DNA of 64,000 nt from contig CAVPOO010000013.1 in assembly GCA_963707015.1 (NCBI GenBank), forward strand, positions 62,001-126,000, read 5' to 3'. The notes under the pieces are model-generated. The model saw only the letters and a program-made list of their open reading frames with translations, searched no databases and had not been told where the DNA came from. A program made the translations under genes and the position numbers. Source of the DNA: CAVPOO01 sp963707015 (GTDB lineage Bacteria > Pseudomonadota > Gammaproteobacteria > Thiohalobacterales > Thiohalobacteraceae). How positions within the stretch are numbered: the stretch's first letter is position 1; each line of letters starts with the position of its first letter. Below are positions 8,124 to 16,676 of this stretch, one piece after another.

Positions 8124-9887
8124 ATGAGTCAGAGCAAGACCCTTTCGCCCCTGAGTGACGAACCACCTGCGCGCCTCAAACTCGTCTGGTTAGGCGTCCT
8201 GTTCGGGCTCGTTTTCTATAGTTTCGATTCGGTGGTGGATGCCTACCTGTTCGGTCAAGAGGATCTGTTCCGCGAGTTGCTGCAGCCGACACCCCTCGAG
8301 CTGTGGATGCGTCTGACTGTCTTGGTACTTGCCGTGGCCTTCGGAGGCTTCGCCGATATCCTTGTCTGGCGTGAGCGGCGGGCTGCCGGGCGCGCTCGGA
8401 CGGCGGAAGCGTTTCTTGACTCCATTGTCGACAACATCCCCGATATGGTCTTAATCAAGGATGCCAGGGATCTGCGTTTTGTGCGCGTCAATCTGGCGGG
8501 GGAAAGGTTATTGGGATACTCGAGGGGAGAACTCATCGGTAAGAATGATCACGATCTCTTCTCAAAGGCGCAGGCGGATTTCTTTACCAGCAAGGACCGT
8601 GAGGTGCTGGAGGCCGGTTCCGAACTGGACATCGCGGGAGAAGAGATTAATACCAGGTACCAGGGCACGCGGGTGCTGCACACCAGGAAGGTTCCGATCC
8701 CTGACGAGGCGGGTCAGCCCGTGTATCTGCTGGGCATTTCCCACGACGTTACCGAGCACAGGAAGGCAGAGAACCAGGTCATAATCGAAAAGGCACGGGC
8801 AGAGCGTTATCTGCAGATATCGAGGGCTATGATCATAGGGCTGGACCGTGACGGCCGTGTTGACCTGATCAACCAGCGCGGCTGTGAGTTGCTGGGTTAT
8901 ACCGAGGGGGAAATACTCGGCCGCAACTGGTTCCAGACTGTAGTGCCAGTCAAGGCCAGGGATGAGGTGCTGCAACAGTTCCGGCAGATCATGGCCGGAG
9001 AGTTGCAGGCCCTGAGTCATTACCAGAATGAAATCCTGACAAAGAACGGCGATGTGCGCCACGTCGTCTGGAACAATACCGTCGAGCGGAATCCGGAGGG
9101 TGAAATTGTCGGTACCTTGTCGTCGGGTCAGGACATCACCGAACTCAAGCGGGCCGAAGAGGAGAGGAAGCACCACCAGGAGGAGCTGGCGCATGTCATG
9201 CGGCTGAGCACCATGGGCGAGATGGCATCGGGTATGGCCCATGAGCTGAATCAGCCCCTGGCCGCGCTGGTCAGTTATTGCGGAACCGCGTCCACCCTGC
9301 TGGCTCAGGTTCCCTCGCCGCCGCCGGGCCTTGCCGAGGTAGTGGAGCGGGCCGCGGAGCAGGCGCACCGTTCCGGAGACATCATCCGGCATCTTCGCCA
9401 CTTCGTCACTAAAGGGACCATTAAAAAGGTGTCGGTTGATCTTGATGAGATGATCGAGGGAATCACCGACTTTTTCGAATGGGAGCTGCGCAACAGCCAC
9501 GTGAAGATCGACTTCCACCTGAATGGCCGCGGCCGCGTGGTCGAGGCGGACAAGGTGCAGGTGGAGCAGGTGCTGCTCAACCTGGTTCGCAACGGCGTCG
9601 AGGCTATACAGGGTGCAGGGATCGCTGACGGGCGTCTGGTCCTCCAAACCAGAGTGTTGCCGACGGGTACGATCGAAGTGACTGTTGCGGATAATGGCCC
9701 CGGGGTCGATCCGGCCATGAGCGGCAGGATCTTTGATCCCTTCCAGACCACCAAGGAGGCCGGCATGGGCATGGGGCTTTCCATCAGCCGCTCGATAATC
9801 GAGGCCCATGGCGGGAAGATGTGGCTGGCCGATGCCCCCGGCAGGGGTGCAGTTTTTGGTTTCGAACTTCCCCTGTCCGGCAACTGA
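8124..9887 (+). CDS. membrane PAS-PAS sensor histidine kinase
   Basis: About 587 residues from ATG 8124 (an in-frame GTG lies at 8112). Two membrane segments (about 20-42 and 62-82) flank a short periplasmic loop. PAS 1 (about 95-210, ends LGISHDVTEHRKAE) and PAS 2 (about 225-345, ends SSGQDITELKRAEE) each finish with a typical PAC. HisKA follows with the phosphoacceptor H in MAHELNQPLAAL (about residue 375), then HATPase_c with NLVRNGVEAI (N box) and DNGPGVD. The architecture resembles FixL/DctB-type kinases. The PAS domains show no obvious haem or flavin signature. No response regulator is adjacent, so it is an orphan kinase with unknown signal and partner. Confidence 0.93.
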   Translation: MSQSKTLSPLSDEPPARLKLVWLGVLFGLVFYSFDSVVDAYLFGQEDLFRELLQPTPLELWMRLTVLVLAVAFGGFADILVWRERRAAGRARTAEAFLDSIVDNIPDMVLIKDARDLRFVRVNLAGERLLGYSRGELIGKNDHDLFSKAQADFFTSKDREVLEAGSELDIAGEEINTRYQGTRVLHTRKVPIPDEAGQPVYLLGISHDVTEHRKAENQVIIEKARAERYLQISRAMIIGLDRDGRVDLINQRGCELLGYTEGEILGRNWFQTVVPVKARDEVLQQFRQIMAGELQALSHYQNEILTKNGDVRHVVWNNTVERNPEGEIVGTLSSGQDITELKRAEEERKHHQEELAHVMRLSTMGEMASGMAHELNQPLAALVSYCGTASTLLAQVPSPPPGLAEVVERAAEQAHRSGDIIRHLRHFVTKGTIKKVSVDLDEMIEGITDFFEWELRNSHVKIDFHLNGRGRVVEADKVQVEQVLLNLVRNGVEAIQGAGIADGRLVLQTRVLPTGTIEVTVADNGPGVDPAMSGRIFDPFQTTKEAGMGMGLSISRSIIEAHGGKMWLADAPGRGAVFGFELPLSGN

Positions 9888-9942
9888 TCGGGCGCCCCGC
9901 GCGGCAGCTTGTATACTAGCTCCGAGTTAGGAGGCCGCCCGT

Positions 9943-10806
9943 ATGAATCTCGAGGCATTCATCACCAGCCATGAGGTGCCGATCCGGCTGGGGTTCTTTT
10001 TCGGCATCTTTGGCATGATGGCGGTGTGGGAACTGGTCGCACCCCGCCGCCGACTGCATGCCTCCAAGCTGCTGCGGTGGTTCAACAACATCGGGCTGGT
10101 TTTTCTCAACAGCCTGCTGTTGCGGCTGGTCTTCCCCGCGGCCGCGGTGGGCATGGCGCTCTTTGCACGGGAACAGGCCTGGGGGCTGTTCAATTACCTC
10201 CAGATACCGGTGTGGCTGGCTGTGGCCGCCTCAGTGGTCACTATGGATCTGTTTATCTATCTGCAGCACGTCATGGTTCATGCGGTGCCGGCGCTATGGC
10301 GCTTGCATCGCGTGCATCATGCGGATCTCGACTTCGACGTGACGACGGGGGCGCGTTTCCATCCCCTGGAGATCCTGCTCTCCATGCTCATCAAGTTTGC
10401 GGTGATCCTGCTGCTGGGTGCGCCGGTCGTGGCGGTGGTGATCTTTGAGGTCATCCTGAACGCGACATCCATGTTCAACCATGCCAATGTGCGCCTCCCC
10501 GCACGCGTCGACCGGTTCCTGCGATGGGTTGTGGTAACGCCGGACATGCATCGGGTTCATCATTCGGTCGAAGATGACGAGACCAACAGCAACTTCGGTT
10601 TCAATCTGCCCTGGTGGGACCGCCTGTTGGGGACCTATCGGGACCAGCCGCGTGCAGGCCACGAGGCGATGACCATCGGCATCCGCACCTTCAGAGATGA
10701 CCGCTGGTGCAGCTGGTTGCCGGGCATGCTGGCGATCCCCTTCGTCGGAAAGGTGCAGGACTACGCAATTAACCGTCGCCGATGGGACAGTCGCGATGGA
10801 CAATAA
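9943..10806 (+). CDS. fatty acid hydroxylase / sterol desaturase family membrane protein
   Basis: 287 residues with four or more membrane segments and the histidine clusters of the di-iron hydroxylase superfamily: HVMVH, HRVHH and HRVHH again (in DMHRVHHSVEDDE). NHANVRLP lies between them. Known: these integral-membrane oxygenases hydroxylate or desaturate lipids, sterols or hopanoids; bacterial members mostly have unknown substrates. It ends in GATGGACAATAA, overlapping the start of the TVP38-rhodanese gene by 11 bp, so the two are translationally coupled. A membrane-lipid role is inferred from the family and this coupling. Confidence 0.9.
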   Translation: MNLEAFITSHEVPIRLGFFFGIFGMMAVWELVAPRRRLHASKLLRWFNNIGLVFLNSLLLRLVFPAAAVGMALFAREQAWGLFNYLQIPVWLAVAASVVTMDLFIYLQHVMVHAVPALWRLHRVHHADLDFDVTTGARFHPLEILLSMLIKFAVILLLGAPVVAVVIFEVILNATSMFNHANVRLPARVDRFLRWVVVTPDMHRVHHSVEDDETNSNFGFNLPWWDRLLGTYRDQPRAGHEAMTIGIRTFRDDRWCSWLPGMLAIPFVGKVQDYAINRRRWDSRDGQ

Positions 10807-11776
10807 GCGGCGGGCACGTATCCTGCTGCTCGTCGGGCTCGCGGCCGCCATTGCCCTGGCGATCAGTTATCGGGACCGCCTCGATGGCGCGGCACTCGAG
10901 GCTTGGATTCAGGGCCACGGGGCCATCGCCCCGCTGCTGTTTATCCTGGTCTACGCACTTGCCACCGTGTTGTTTTTGCCCGGCACAGTCCTGACACTCA
11001 TGGGCGGTGTCCTGTTCGGCCCGCTCTGGGGTGCCTTCTATAACCTGACCGGGGCGACCCTGGGCGCGACCCTGGCCTTTCTGATCGCCCGCTATCTGGC
11101 CTCGGACTGGATCACGCAGCGAACGGGGGGACGCGTGAAACAGCTCATCAAGGGAGTGGAAGGCGAGGGCTGGCGGTTTGTTGCCTTTGTGCGACTGGTT
11201 CCGCTGTTTCCCTTCAATCTCATCAATTACGCGCTGGGTCTTACGCGTATCCGGCTGCTGCACTATGTTATTGCCACCTATGTCTTCATGTCGCCGGGCG
11301 CGGTCGCCTACACCTATCTTGGCTACGCGGGTCGCGAGGCGGTAGCCGGCGGCGGAGGCATGCTGCAGAAGGGCCTGCTGGCCCTGGTCCTGCTGGCGGT
11401 CGTGGTCTTCCTGCCGCGCTTCATTGCCAGGCTGCGCCGTGGCCCCACGATTGGAATTCAGGAGCTCACACGGCGGCTGGAATCGGGTGCGGATATTTTT
11501 ATACTCGATGTGCGCGGGCCGGAGGAGTTCACCGGTGAGCACGGACACATCGCCGGTGCCTGTAACATTCCCGTCGAGGAGCTGGAGCAGCGCATGGACG
11601 AACTGGCGGACTGCCTGGAACGGCCCATTGCGATTGTCTGTCGAACTGACAGGAGATCTGCCCAGGCGGCGCTGCTGCTGGCCAGGCATGGTTTTGCCGA
11701 CGTGCATATTGTGCGCGGCGGGATGCTGAAGTGGAACGCGGAAGGTCTGCCGGTGGTGCGTCAGCCGGTCAGCTGA
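10796..11776 (+). CDS. TVP38/TMEM64 (DedA-like) membrane protein fused to rhodanese
   Basis: 326 residues from ATG 10796. The N-terminal ~220 residues are a TVP38/TMEM64 SNARE-associated domain with LPGTVLTLMGGVLFGP and RLVPLFPFNLINYALGL, the hallmarks of the DedA superfamily. The C-terminal ~95 residues are rhodanese-like: LDVRGPEEFTGEHGHIAGA, then an active-site loop CRTDRRS carrying the expected cysteine. Known: TVP38 proteins are often linked to a disulfide-reductase gene. Here the following DNA holds only a collapsed remnant of such a reductase. The transported or sulfur substrate is unknown. Overlap with the upstream hydroxylase gene implies one operon. Confidence 0.9.
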   Translation: MDNKRRARILLLVGLAAAIALAISYRDRLDGAALEAWIQGHGAIAPLLFILVYALATVLFLPGTVLTLMGGVLFGPLWGAFYNLTGATLGATLAFLIARYLASDWITQRTGGRVKQLIKGVEGEGWRFVAFVRLVPLFPFNLINYALGLTRIRLLHYVIATYVFMSPGAVAYTYLGYAGREAVAGGGGMLQKGLLALVLLAVVVFLPRFIARLRRGPTIGIQELTRRLESGADIFILDVRGPEEFTGEHGHIAGACNIPVEELEQRMDELADCLERPIAIVCRTDRRSAQAALLLARHGFADVHIVRGGMLKWNAEGLPVVRQPVS

Positions 11777-11790
11777 AACGGGATGAAAAC

Positions 11791-12009
11791 GTGGGGCGCA
11801 CAGGAAACCGTGATCCAGTGATCATCGGCGGTGGTGCCGGCGGACTAATACACGACCTCGCACTGGCAATGAAGGCGGGCGCGACGATCGGGGATAGCGC
11901 GGCAACCATTCATGCCTGCCCGACCCTCGCCCGGATACACCGTCGGACGGTGAATACCTGGTACGGTACAAAGTTGTTCAGCCCTGCAACAGGGCGGCTG
12001 GTGAAGTGA
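11791..12009 (+). pseudogene. internally deleted FAD-NAD disulfide reductase (mercuric reductase-like) remnant
   Basis: The frame reads RDPVIIGGGAGGL, the N-terminal FAD-binding GxGxxG of flavoprotein disulfide reductases. It passes directly to LALAMKAGATIGDSAATIHACPTLA, which matches their C-terminal interface region (compare TIHAHPTLSEA in the lpd gene at 50891-52336). The ~400 residues normally between, including the redox-active CxxxxC, are missing. The product cannot be a functional reductase. It lies 14 bp after the TVP38-rhodanese gene, the usual place for a mercuric reductase-like partner, so the original operon had that order. Assignment of the two ends is firm; the exact subfamily is not. 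Confidence 0.75.
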
Positions 12010-12099
12010 ATCAACCGCCTGCTGCCGTGAAAGAGCTGAGATGCCCCGGTAAAAAATGCAAGAACGATCGCTGCGCTCTCCGTCGCAGTTGTCGGATAG

Positions 12100-12233
12100 G
12101 CGCTAGCCCGCATTTCTCACCGGGCGGCGATAGAGTCACATAATGCACCGAGGTAAGGAGCAGAGTGCGGATCAGGAAAAAGACAGTGTGTAATCAGGCA
12201 ATGCCTATCCCGGTGAGAAATGCGGGCTAGCGC
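12100..12233. mobile_element. MITE-like element with perfect 25-bp inverted repeats
   Basis: Arm 12100-12124 contains CTAGCCCGCATTTCTCACC; its exact reverse complement is 12209-12233. The 84-bp interior has no coding potential. The right arm overlaps the last codon and stop (TAG, 12227-12229) of the tlpA-like gene, so the element supplies that gene's 3' end. The size and long perfect terminal repeats fit a non-autonomous transposable element. Alternatively it is a large terminator-like hairpin. No target-site duplication is obvious and no transposase is nearby. Confidence 0.7.
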
Positions 12234-12757
12234 AGTGCCCGGAGCTGATCGAGTACCTCCGGACGGTCCCAGGCGCGTCCTCCGATGGCGCGGTAGGCCA
12301 GGTGGCCGTCGCTGTCGACGACGTAGGTCGTCGGCAGCCCGCGTATCGGCCAATCCTGAATCGCCGCGGAATCCCGGTCCATCAGCAGCGGGAAATCGAC
12401 GCGATAGTCACCGGTGAAGGCAAAGAGTTCGTCTTCGGTTTCGCCTACATTGATGCCAAGAAACACGATGTCATCATTCCGAACCTGTTCCCAGGCGCGC
12501 TGCATGGCAGGCATTTCTTCGCGGCAGGGCGGGCACCAGGTTGCCCAGAAGTTCACGACCACGACTTTGCCCCGGTAATCCGACAGACGGTGCGTCCTCC
12601 CATCGATGTCTGGCAGAGTAAACTCTGGCGCAGGCGGTTTGTCGGGGAGTGCCGTGAGTGTCTCGCCACTGACGTCGGGTCCCGCGCCGCTGCCGGATCC
12701 GGACGCGAGCAGAGCGAGAAAACCCAGCAGAGCCGGCAGCAAATTGAGTCTATTCAT
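12227..12757 (-). CDS. TlpA/ResA-like periplasmic thioredoxin
   Basis: 176 residues. The N-terminal hydrophobic segment (LLPALLGFLALLASG) is a signal or anchor. The TlpA/AhpC-TSA fold includes FTLPDIDG, VVVNFWATWCPPC (active-site WCPPC) and the cis-Pro loop RGLPTTYVVD. Known: TlpA/ResA proteins reduce apocytochrome or CuA-site disulfides in the periplasm. Its ATG overlaps the stop of the upstream gene by 8 bp (ATGAATAG), so both belong to one operon. The stop codon lies inside the right arm of the inverted-repeat element. The specific client is unknown; cytochrome maturation is plausible given the cytochromes near the left edge. Confidence 0.9.
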   Translation of the reverse strand: MNRLNLLPALLGFLALLASGSGSGAGPDVSGETLTALPDKPPAPEFTLPDIDGRTHRLSDYRGKVVVVNFWATWCPPCREEMPAMQRAWEQVRNDDIVFLGINVGETEDELFAFTGDYRVDFPLLMDRDSAAIQDWPIRGLPTTYVVDSDGHLAYRAIGGRAWDRPEVLDQLRALR

Positions 12758-13355
12758 TGGCCGGATTCGGTTCCGGGTGGATGTCGGGTGCGCACTGGAT
12801 GTTGCCGATTTTTCCTTCCAAACGCTGGCCGTTGCGGTGCCAGGTGAATACCAGATCGAAGTGACTGTCCGGCGGAAGGCCGTAACTCGTCATCCCCCAA
12901 TTATAGTCGCCCGGTGCATAGGTTTGTTGGGTGGGCAGCAATGACCATTCGAAGGCAATACGTGCCGACTGCGGGACTTCACGCTCTGCCCACAGTTTCC
13001 GCCAGTGCTCGCGCACCAGCAGCCGGCCTTGCTTCCCGTTGCTCCTGATGCGCCAGTCATTCAGGTCAGATGTCGCCGTGCCCGAAGCTTCCGGACCTGT
13101 GTTGCGGAACATGGACTGAAAGATACAGTTGCCGGCAATGTGATCGGCGTCAGCCTGATTGAAGCCGCGGGCCAGAAAAAAGGCGCGTGTCTGGTCCGGC
13201 AGGCGCTGCGTAATTCGCAACAGAACACCGTCTGCGTTCCATTCCCAGTGTTTCAGGCGGGTTTCCGGATCGATGCCCAGGGCGACAGGATCCGCGAAAC
13301 CCGCAGGGCTCACGAGGAACAGGCCGCACAGGGTCATGATGTGCGAGGCTGGCAT
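12750..13355 (-). CDS. conserved secreted protein of unknown function
   Basis: 201 residues from the ATG at 13353-13355, chosen because it gives a clean signal peptide (MPASHIMTLCGLFLVSPAGFA). The frame stays open upstream into the MITE-like element, but that part looks non-coding. The mature protein has motifs such as LLRITQRLPDQTRAFFLARGF and an Asn-Cys-Ile-Phe segment followed later by YNWGMTSYGLPP. I do not recognise a domain. Translational overlap with the following tlpA-like gene suggests it may be a redox client or partner in the envelope. Confidence 0.75.
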   Translation of the reverse strand: MPASHIMTLCGLFLVSPAGFADPVALGIDPETRLKHWEWNADGVLLRITQRLPDQTRAFFLARGFNQADADHIAGNCIFQSMFRNTGPEASGTATSDLNDWRIRSNGKQGRLLVREHWRKLWAEREVPQSARIAFEWSLLPTQQTYAPGDYNWGMTSYGLPPDSHFDLVFTWHRNGQRLEGKIGNIQCAPDIHPEPNPANE

Positions 13356-13457
13356 GGTCTCGTGCTGCTTCCGAATTGCGGCGCGCGGCCGCCGGCCGGT
13401 TTTCGCGCTTCGCGCTGCCCCCCTTTGCCGGAGGGGGTGACAGGCTCGCGGCCTGGC

Positions 13458-13610
13458 AGCCTGCTGAAAAACCCTCATGCGGCACAGTACGGCGTGATAA
13501 ATCAGCTCAAAATGCGGGGCCGCGAAGCGGCAAACTGACCTGTACACTGCACTTTTTCGCCGATCTGTGCCTGGTCTTGCGCTTGCCTGAGACCTTTTCA
13601 ACAGCCCGCT
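13458..13610. mobile_element. possible MITE or IS remnant with imperfect inverted ends
   Basis: Left end GCCTGCTGAAAAAC and right end CCTTTTCAACAGCCCGCT are imperfect inverted repeats (about 10 of 14 positions) around ~150 bp without a gene. Ends of the GGCTGTTGAAAA type are common on insertion-sequence fragments in gammaproteobacteria. The right end abuts the fabB stop codon (13609-13611). The call is tentative. Confidence 0.35.
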
Positions 13611-14826
13611 AGTCAGCCAGCTTCCGGAATACCAGCGTCGCATTGGCACCGCCGAACCCGAAGCTGTTGGACATCACGATGTCGAGTTTCGCATTATCGA
13701 TACGTTCGCGCGCAATCGGCATACCTTCGGCAGCCGGGTCGAGTTCCTCGATATTGGCAGAAGCAGAGATGAAACCCGCTTCCTGCATGATGAGGGAGTA
13801 AATAGCCTCGTGGACGCCGGCCGCGCCCAGGGAGTGGCCCGAGAGGGATTTGGTTGAGCTGATGACGGGGATGCGGCGGCCGAATACCTCCCTGACCGCT
13901 TCCAGCTCGCGTGTGTCCCCGACCGGGGTGCTGGTGCCGTGCGCATTGATGTAGTCGACAGGGCCATCGATGTGGGTCATGGCCTGCTGCATGCACCGAA
14001 CCGCCCCTTCGCCGGAAGGCTGTACCATATCGTAGCCGTCAGAGGTTGCGCCGTAACCGACCAGTTCGGCATAGATCTTCGCGCCGCGCCTGCGCGCATG
14101 TTCGAGTTCTTCGAGAATCAGGAGGCCACCGCCTCCCGAGATGACGAACCCGTCACGATTGGCATCATAGGGCCGGGATGCGGCGGTCGGCCGGTCGTTA
14201 TACTTCGACGACAGCGCATTCATGGCATCGAACAGGCACGACATGGACCAGTGCAATTCCTCGCCACCACCTGCGAAGACAAGGTCCTGCTTGTCCATCT
14301 GGATAAGTTCGGCACCGTTGCCAATACAGTGGGCGCTCGTCGAGCACGCTGAACTGATTGAATAACCAACGCCCTTTATCTTGAATGCCGTGCCCAGGCA
14401 GGCCGAGTTGGTACTGGACATGGTGCGGGTTACGCCATACGGACCTATCTTTTTCACGCCCTTGTTGCGCAGGTTGTCGGCAGCGAGCACGACATTTGAG
14501 GTGGAGGCGCCGCCAGAGCCTACGATAAGCCCCGTCCGCGGGTTGGAAACAAGCTGCTCCGGAAGTCCGGCGTCCTCGATCGCTTCGCGCATGGCCAGGT
14601 AGTTAAAGGCTGCGCTGTCACCCATAAAACGCAGCAGTTTGCGATCGATCGCGGATTGTGTATCTGCCGTGACCGGGCCATATACGTGGCTGCGGAAACC
14701 CAGCTCCGCGTATTCAGCGCAGAACTCGATACCGGAGCGGCCTTCCCGCAGACTGTCCTGCACCTCTTGCTTGTTGTTACCGAGGCTGCAAACTATGCCC
14801 ATACCGGTAATGACGACGCGTCTCAT
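13609..14826 (-). CDS. fabB: beta-ketoacyl-ACP synthase I
   Basis: 405 residues, normal for FabB. The Cys-His-His triad is visible: the nucleophile in ISSACSTSAHC (about 161), the first His in NAHGTSTPVGD and the second in LSGHSLGAAG. Known: condensing enzyme of type II fatty acid synthesis, needed with FabA for unsaturated fatty acids. It starts 15 bp after the fabA stop, the standard gammaproteobacterial fabA-fabB pair. Its stop codon touches the inverted-repeat element downstream. Confidence 0.97.
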   Translation of the reverse strand: MRRVVITGMGIVCSLGNNKQEVQDSLREGRSGIEFCAEYAELGFRSHVYGPVTADTQSAIDRKLLRFMGDSAAFNYLAMREAIEDAGLPEQLVSNPRTGLIVGSGGASTSNVVLAADNLRNKGVKKIGPYGVTRTMSSTNSACLGTAFKIKGVGYSISSACSTSAHCIGNGAELIQMDKQDLVFAGGGEELHWSMSCLFDAMNALSSKYNDRPTAASRPYDANRDGFVISGGGGLLILEELEHARRRGAKIYAELVGYGATSDGYDMVQPSGEGAVRCMQQAMTHIDGPVDYINAHGTSTPVGDTRELEAVREVFGRRIPVISSTKSLSGHSLGAAGVHEAIYSLIMQEAGFISASANIEELDPAAEGMPIARERIDNAKLDIVMSNSFGFGGANATLVFRKLAD

Positions 14827-14841
14827 TCGTCAGTACTCCGA

Positions 14842-15375
14842 TCAAAAACCATCTGTTGATAAAAACAGGCCGACCCGCAGATCTTTTGCATGATAGATCT
14901 CGCGCCCGTCCGCGCTCATCACCGCATCGGCTATGCCCATGTACAACTTCCGTTGCACGAGACGTTTGATATCAATGCGATACGTTACGAGTTCGGTTTT
15001 TGGGGTGACCTGGCCGGAAAACTTGATCTCGCCGCCGCCCAAGGCGCGACCGCGACCCGGGCCGCCGACCCATCCCAGGAAGAAACCTATGAGCTGCCAC
15101 ATTGCGTCAAGGCCAAGGCACCCCGGCATGACCGGGTCCCCCTCAAAGTGGCACTGGAAAAACCACAGATCCGGATTGATGTCCAGCTCGGCGATGATCT
15201 TGCCCTTGCCATACTTGCCGTTTGTTTCACTGATGTGTGCGATGCGGTCAAACATCAACATGGGTGGTAACGGAAGCTGGGCATTGCCGGGGCCGAACAT
15301 CTCGCCTCGACCGCATTCGAGTAGCTGATTGTAGCTAAAACGGTCAGGGCGCGATTCGCTGGCAGGTGTCGACAT
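14842..15375 (-). CDS. fabA: 3-hydroxydecanoyl-ACP dehydratase/isomerase
   Basis: 177 residues, the family's usual length. The catalytic His sits in WFFQCHFEGDPVMPGCLGLD (about residue 76) and the catalytic Asp in GLDAMWQ. FabA introduces the cis double bond at C10 during type II fatty acid synthesis. It is first in the fabA-fabB operon. The ~170-bp gap upstream is shared with the divergent cyaY gene and must hold the promoters for both; I did not identify a FadR or FabR site by eye. Confidence 0.97.
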   Translation of the reverse strand: MSTPASESRPDRFSYNQLLECGRGEMFGPGNAQLPLPPMLMFDRIAHISETNGKYGKGKIIAELDINPDLWFFQCHFEGDPVMPGCLGLDAMWQLIGFFLGWVGGPGRGRALGGGEIKFSGQVTPKTELVTYRIDIKRLVQRKLYMGIADAVMSADGREIYHAKDLRVGLFLSTDGF

Positions 15376-15547
15376 CTGGGTGCTCGCTGGATTCTGGGGC
15401 CTGGCGGTCGCCTGGCATGGAAAACCGGGGATATTTTAAACCACCTTGGCTGCAGTTGCGAAAGCTTTAGGTGTTGATTTTGATCTGGTCCCTGTACATT
15501 ATCCGACTTCATGTCGGCCGCTGCCAATTGCATGCGAGGTGATAGTC

Positions 15548-15874
15548 ATGGCAGATGTTTCCTTTTCCCTGCGCGCCGAGCACTTGCTGGAAGAAATACT
15601 GGCTCACATGGAGGATTGCGAGGAACTGGATGATTTCGACATGGATATTGTCGATGGTGTGCTGACACTTGAATTCGACGACAGCGGCCAGATCATTATC
15701 AACCGTCAGGAACCACTCGAACAGATATGGGTGGCATCGCCTCTCGGCCCGGCGCACTTTGCCTTTGACAGCACTCGCGATGACTGGTTCGATGACAAGA
15801 CCGGCGAGCCGATCTATGACACGCTGGAGCAGGCGCTTACGACGAAGCTGGGCAAGCCGGTCAGCCTGCGCTAG
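15548..15874 (+). CDS. cyaY: frataxin-like iron-sulfur assembly protein CyaY
   Basis: 108 residues from ATG 15548. The acidic helix (LLEEILAHMEDCEELDDFD) is followed by the frataxin sheet with GQIIINRQEPLEQIWVASP and WFDDKTGEPIYDTLEQAL. Known: CyaY binds iron and tunes IscS activity in Fe-S cluster synthesis. Start chosen at this ATG because the frame upstream extends into divergent promoter DNA without homology. It is monocistronic. Confidence 0.95.
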   Translation: MADVSFSLRAEHLLEEILAHMEDCEELDDFDMDIVDGVLTLEFDDSGQIIINRQEPLEQIWVASPLGPAHFAFDSTRDDWFDDKTGEPIYDTLEQALTTKLGKPVSLR

Positions 15875-16048
15875 CAATACCCGCAACCCGCTCGGCTCTC
15901 AATGTGACGCGACCCGGTGACCAGGGAACAACACGGAAAAATCATCCGTTGTGCGCTTCGGTGTTTCCCGCGCCTGTTATGACTCGCCGTCAGCGTCATG
16001 CTGCGAATGGTCTGAAGCCTGGCGCAGGACGTATGCCCTGGCTCGTGA

Positions 16049-16531
16049 TTAATCCCGGAAATTCACATACTGAAAGGGCAGGCCGAGCTTGGCGTCTTTC
16101 AGGAGGCTAATTGCCTGTTGCAGATCGTCCCGCTTCTTGCCGCTGATCCGCACCTGGTCTGCCTGAATGGCGGCCTGCACCTTGAGCTTGCTGGCTTTGA
16201 CAAGCTTGACGATCTTTCTGGCCGTGTCCTGATCAATACCCTGGCGTACCCGGATGATCTGGCGCGCCCGGCTGCCGCTGATTTCGACAGTCTCATCCTG
16301 CAAGGCAGCAACATCCACACCGCGCTTCGCCATTTTCTGCAACAGCACGTCACGTATCTGGCCGATCTGGAATTCGCTCTCGGCCTCCAGTGTCAGGAGG
16401 AGCTCTGAATGGCCGACCTTGGCATCGCTGCCTTTGAAGTCGAAGCGGGTGCTGATCTCACGATTGGTCTGGTCAACGGCGTTGGCGACTTCGTGCTGAT
16501 CAACTTCGGACACAATATCGAAAGATGGCAT
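16049..16531 (-). CDS. yajQ: YajQ-family nucleotide-binding protein
   Basis: 160 residues from the ATG at 16529-16531 (MPSFDIVSEVDQHEVANAVD), the family's usual start and length. The two ferredoxin-like halves are recognisable, including FDFKGSDAKV and the C-terminal GLPFQYVNFRD. Known: members bind nucleotides, including c-di-GMP in Xanthomonas, and affect virulence or phage responses. The frame is open further upstream, but homology begins here. A degenerate-GGDEF protein is the next gene upstream on the same strand, which may or may not be functional linkage. Confidence 0.95.
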   Translation of the reverse strand: MPSFDIVSEVDQHEVANAVDQTNREISTRFDFKGSDAKVGHSELLLTLEAESEFQIGQIRDVLLQKMAKRGVDVAALQDETVEISGSRARQIIRVRQGIDQDTARKIVKLVKASKLKVQAAIQADQVRISGKKRDDLQQAISLLKDAKLGLPFQYVNFRD

Positions 16532-16676
16532 GGCATGAACCTCGCCGGACATAAGCCGGGGTAGTGGACAGAGGCGCATGCTAGCACAGGGCAGTACCCG
16601 GTCCGGAATCAGGGCAGGTGAAACGCAAGCCAGACACAGCACACGAACCAGGGATTCGTGTGCTGTTACCGCCGGC

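Noticed and set aside
8562..9809. Large antisense open frame over the histidine kinase
   Set aside because: Antisense shadow of a clear kinase gene.
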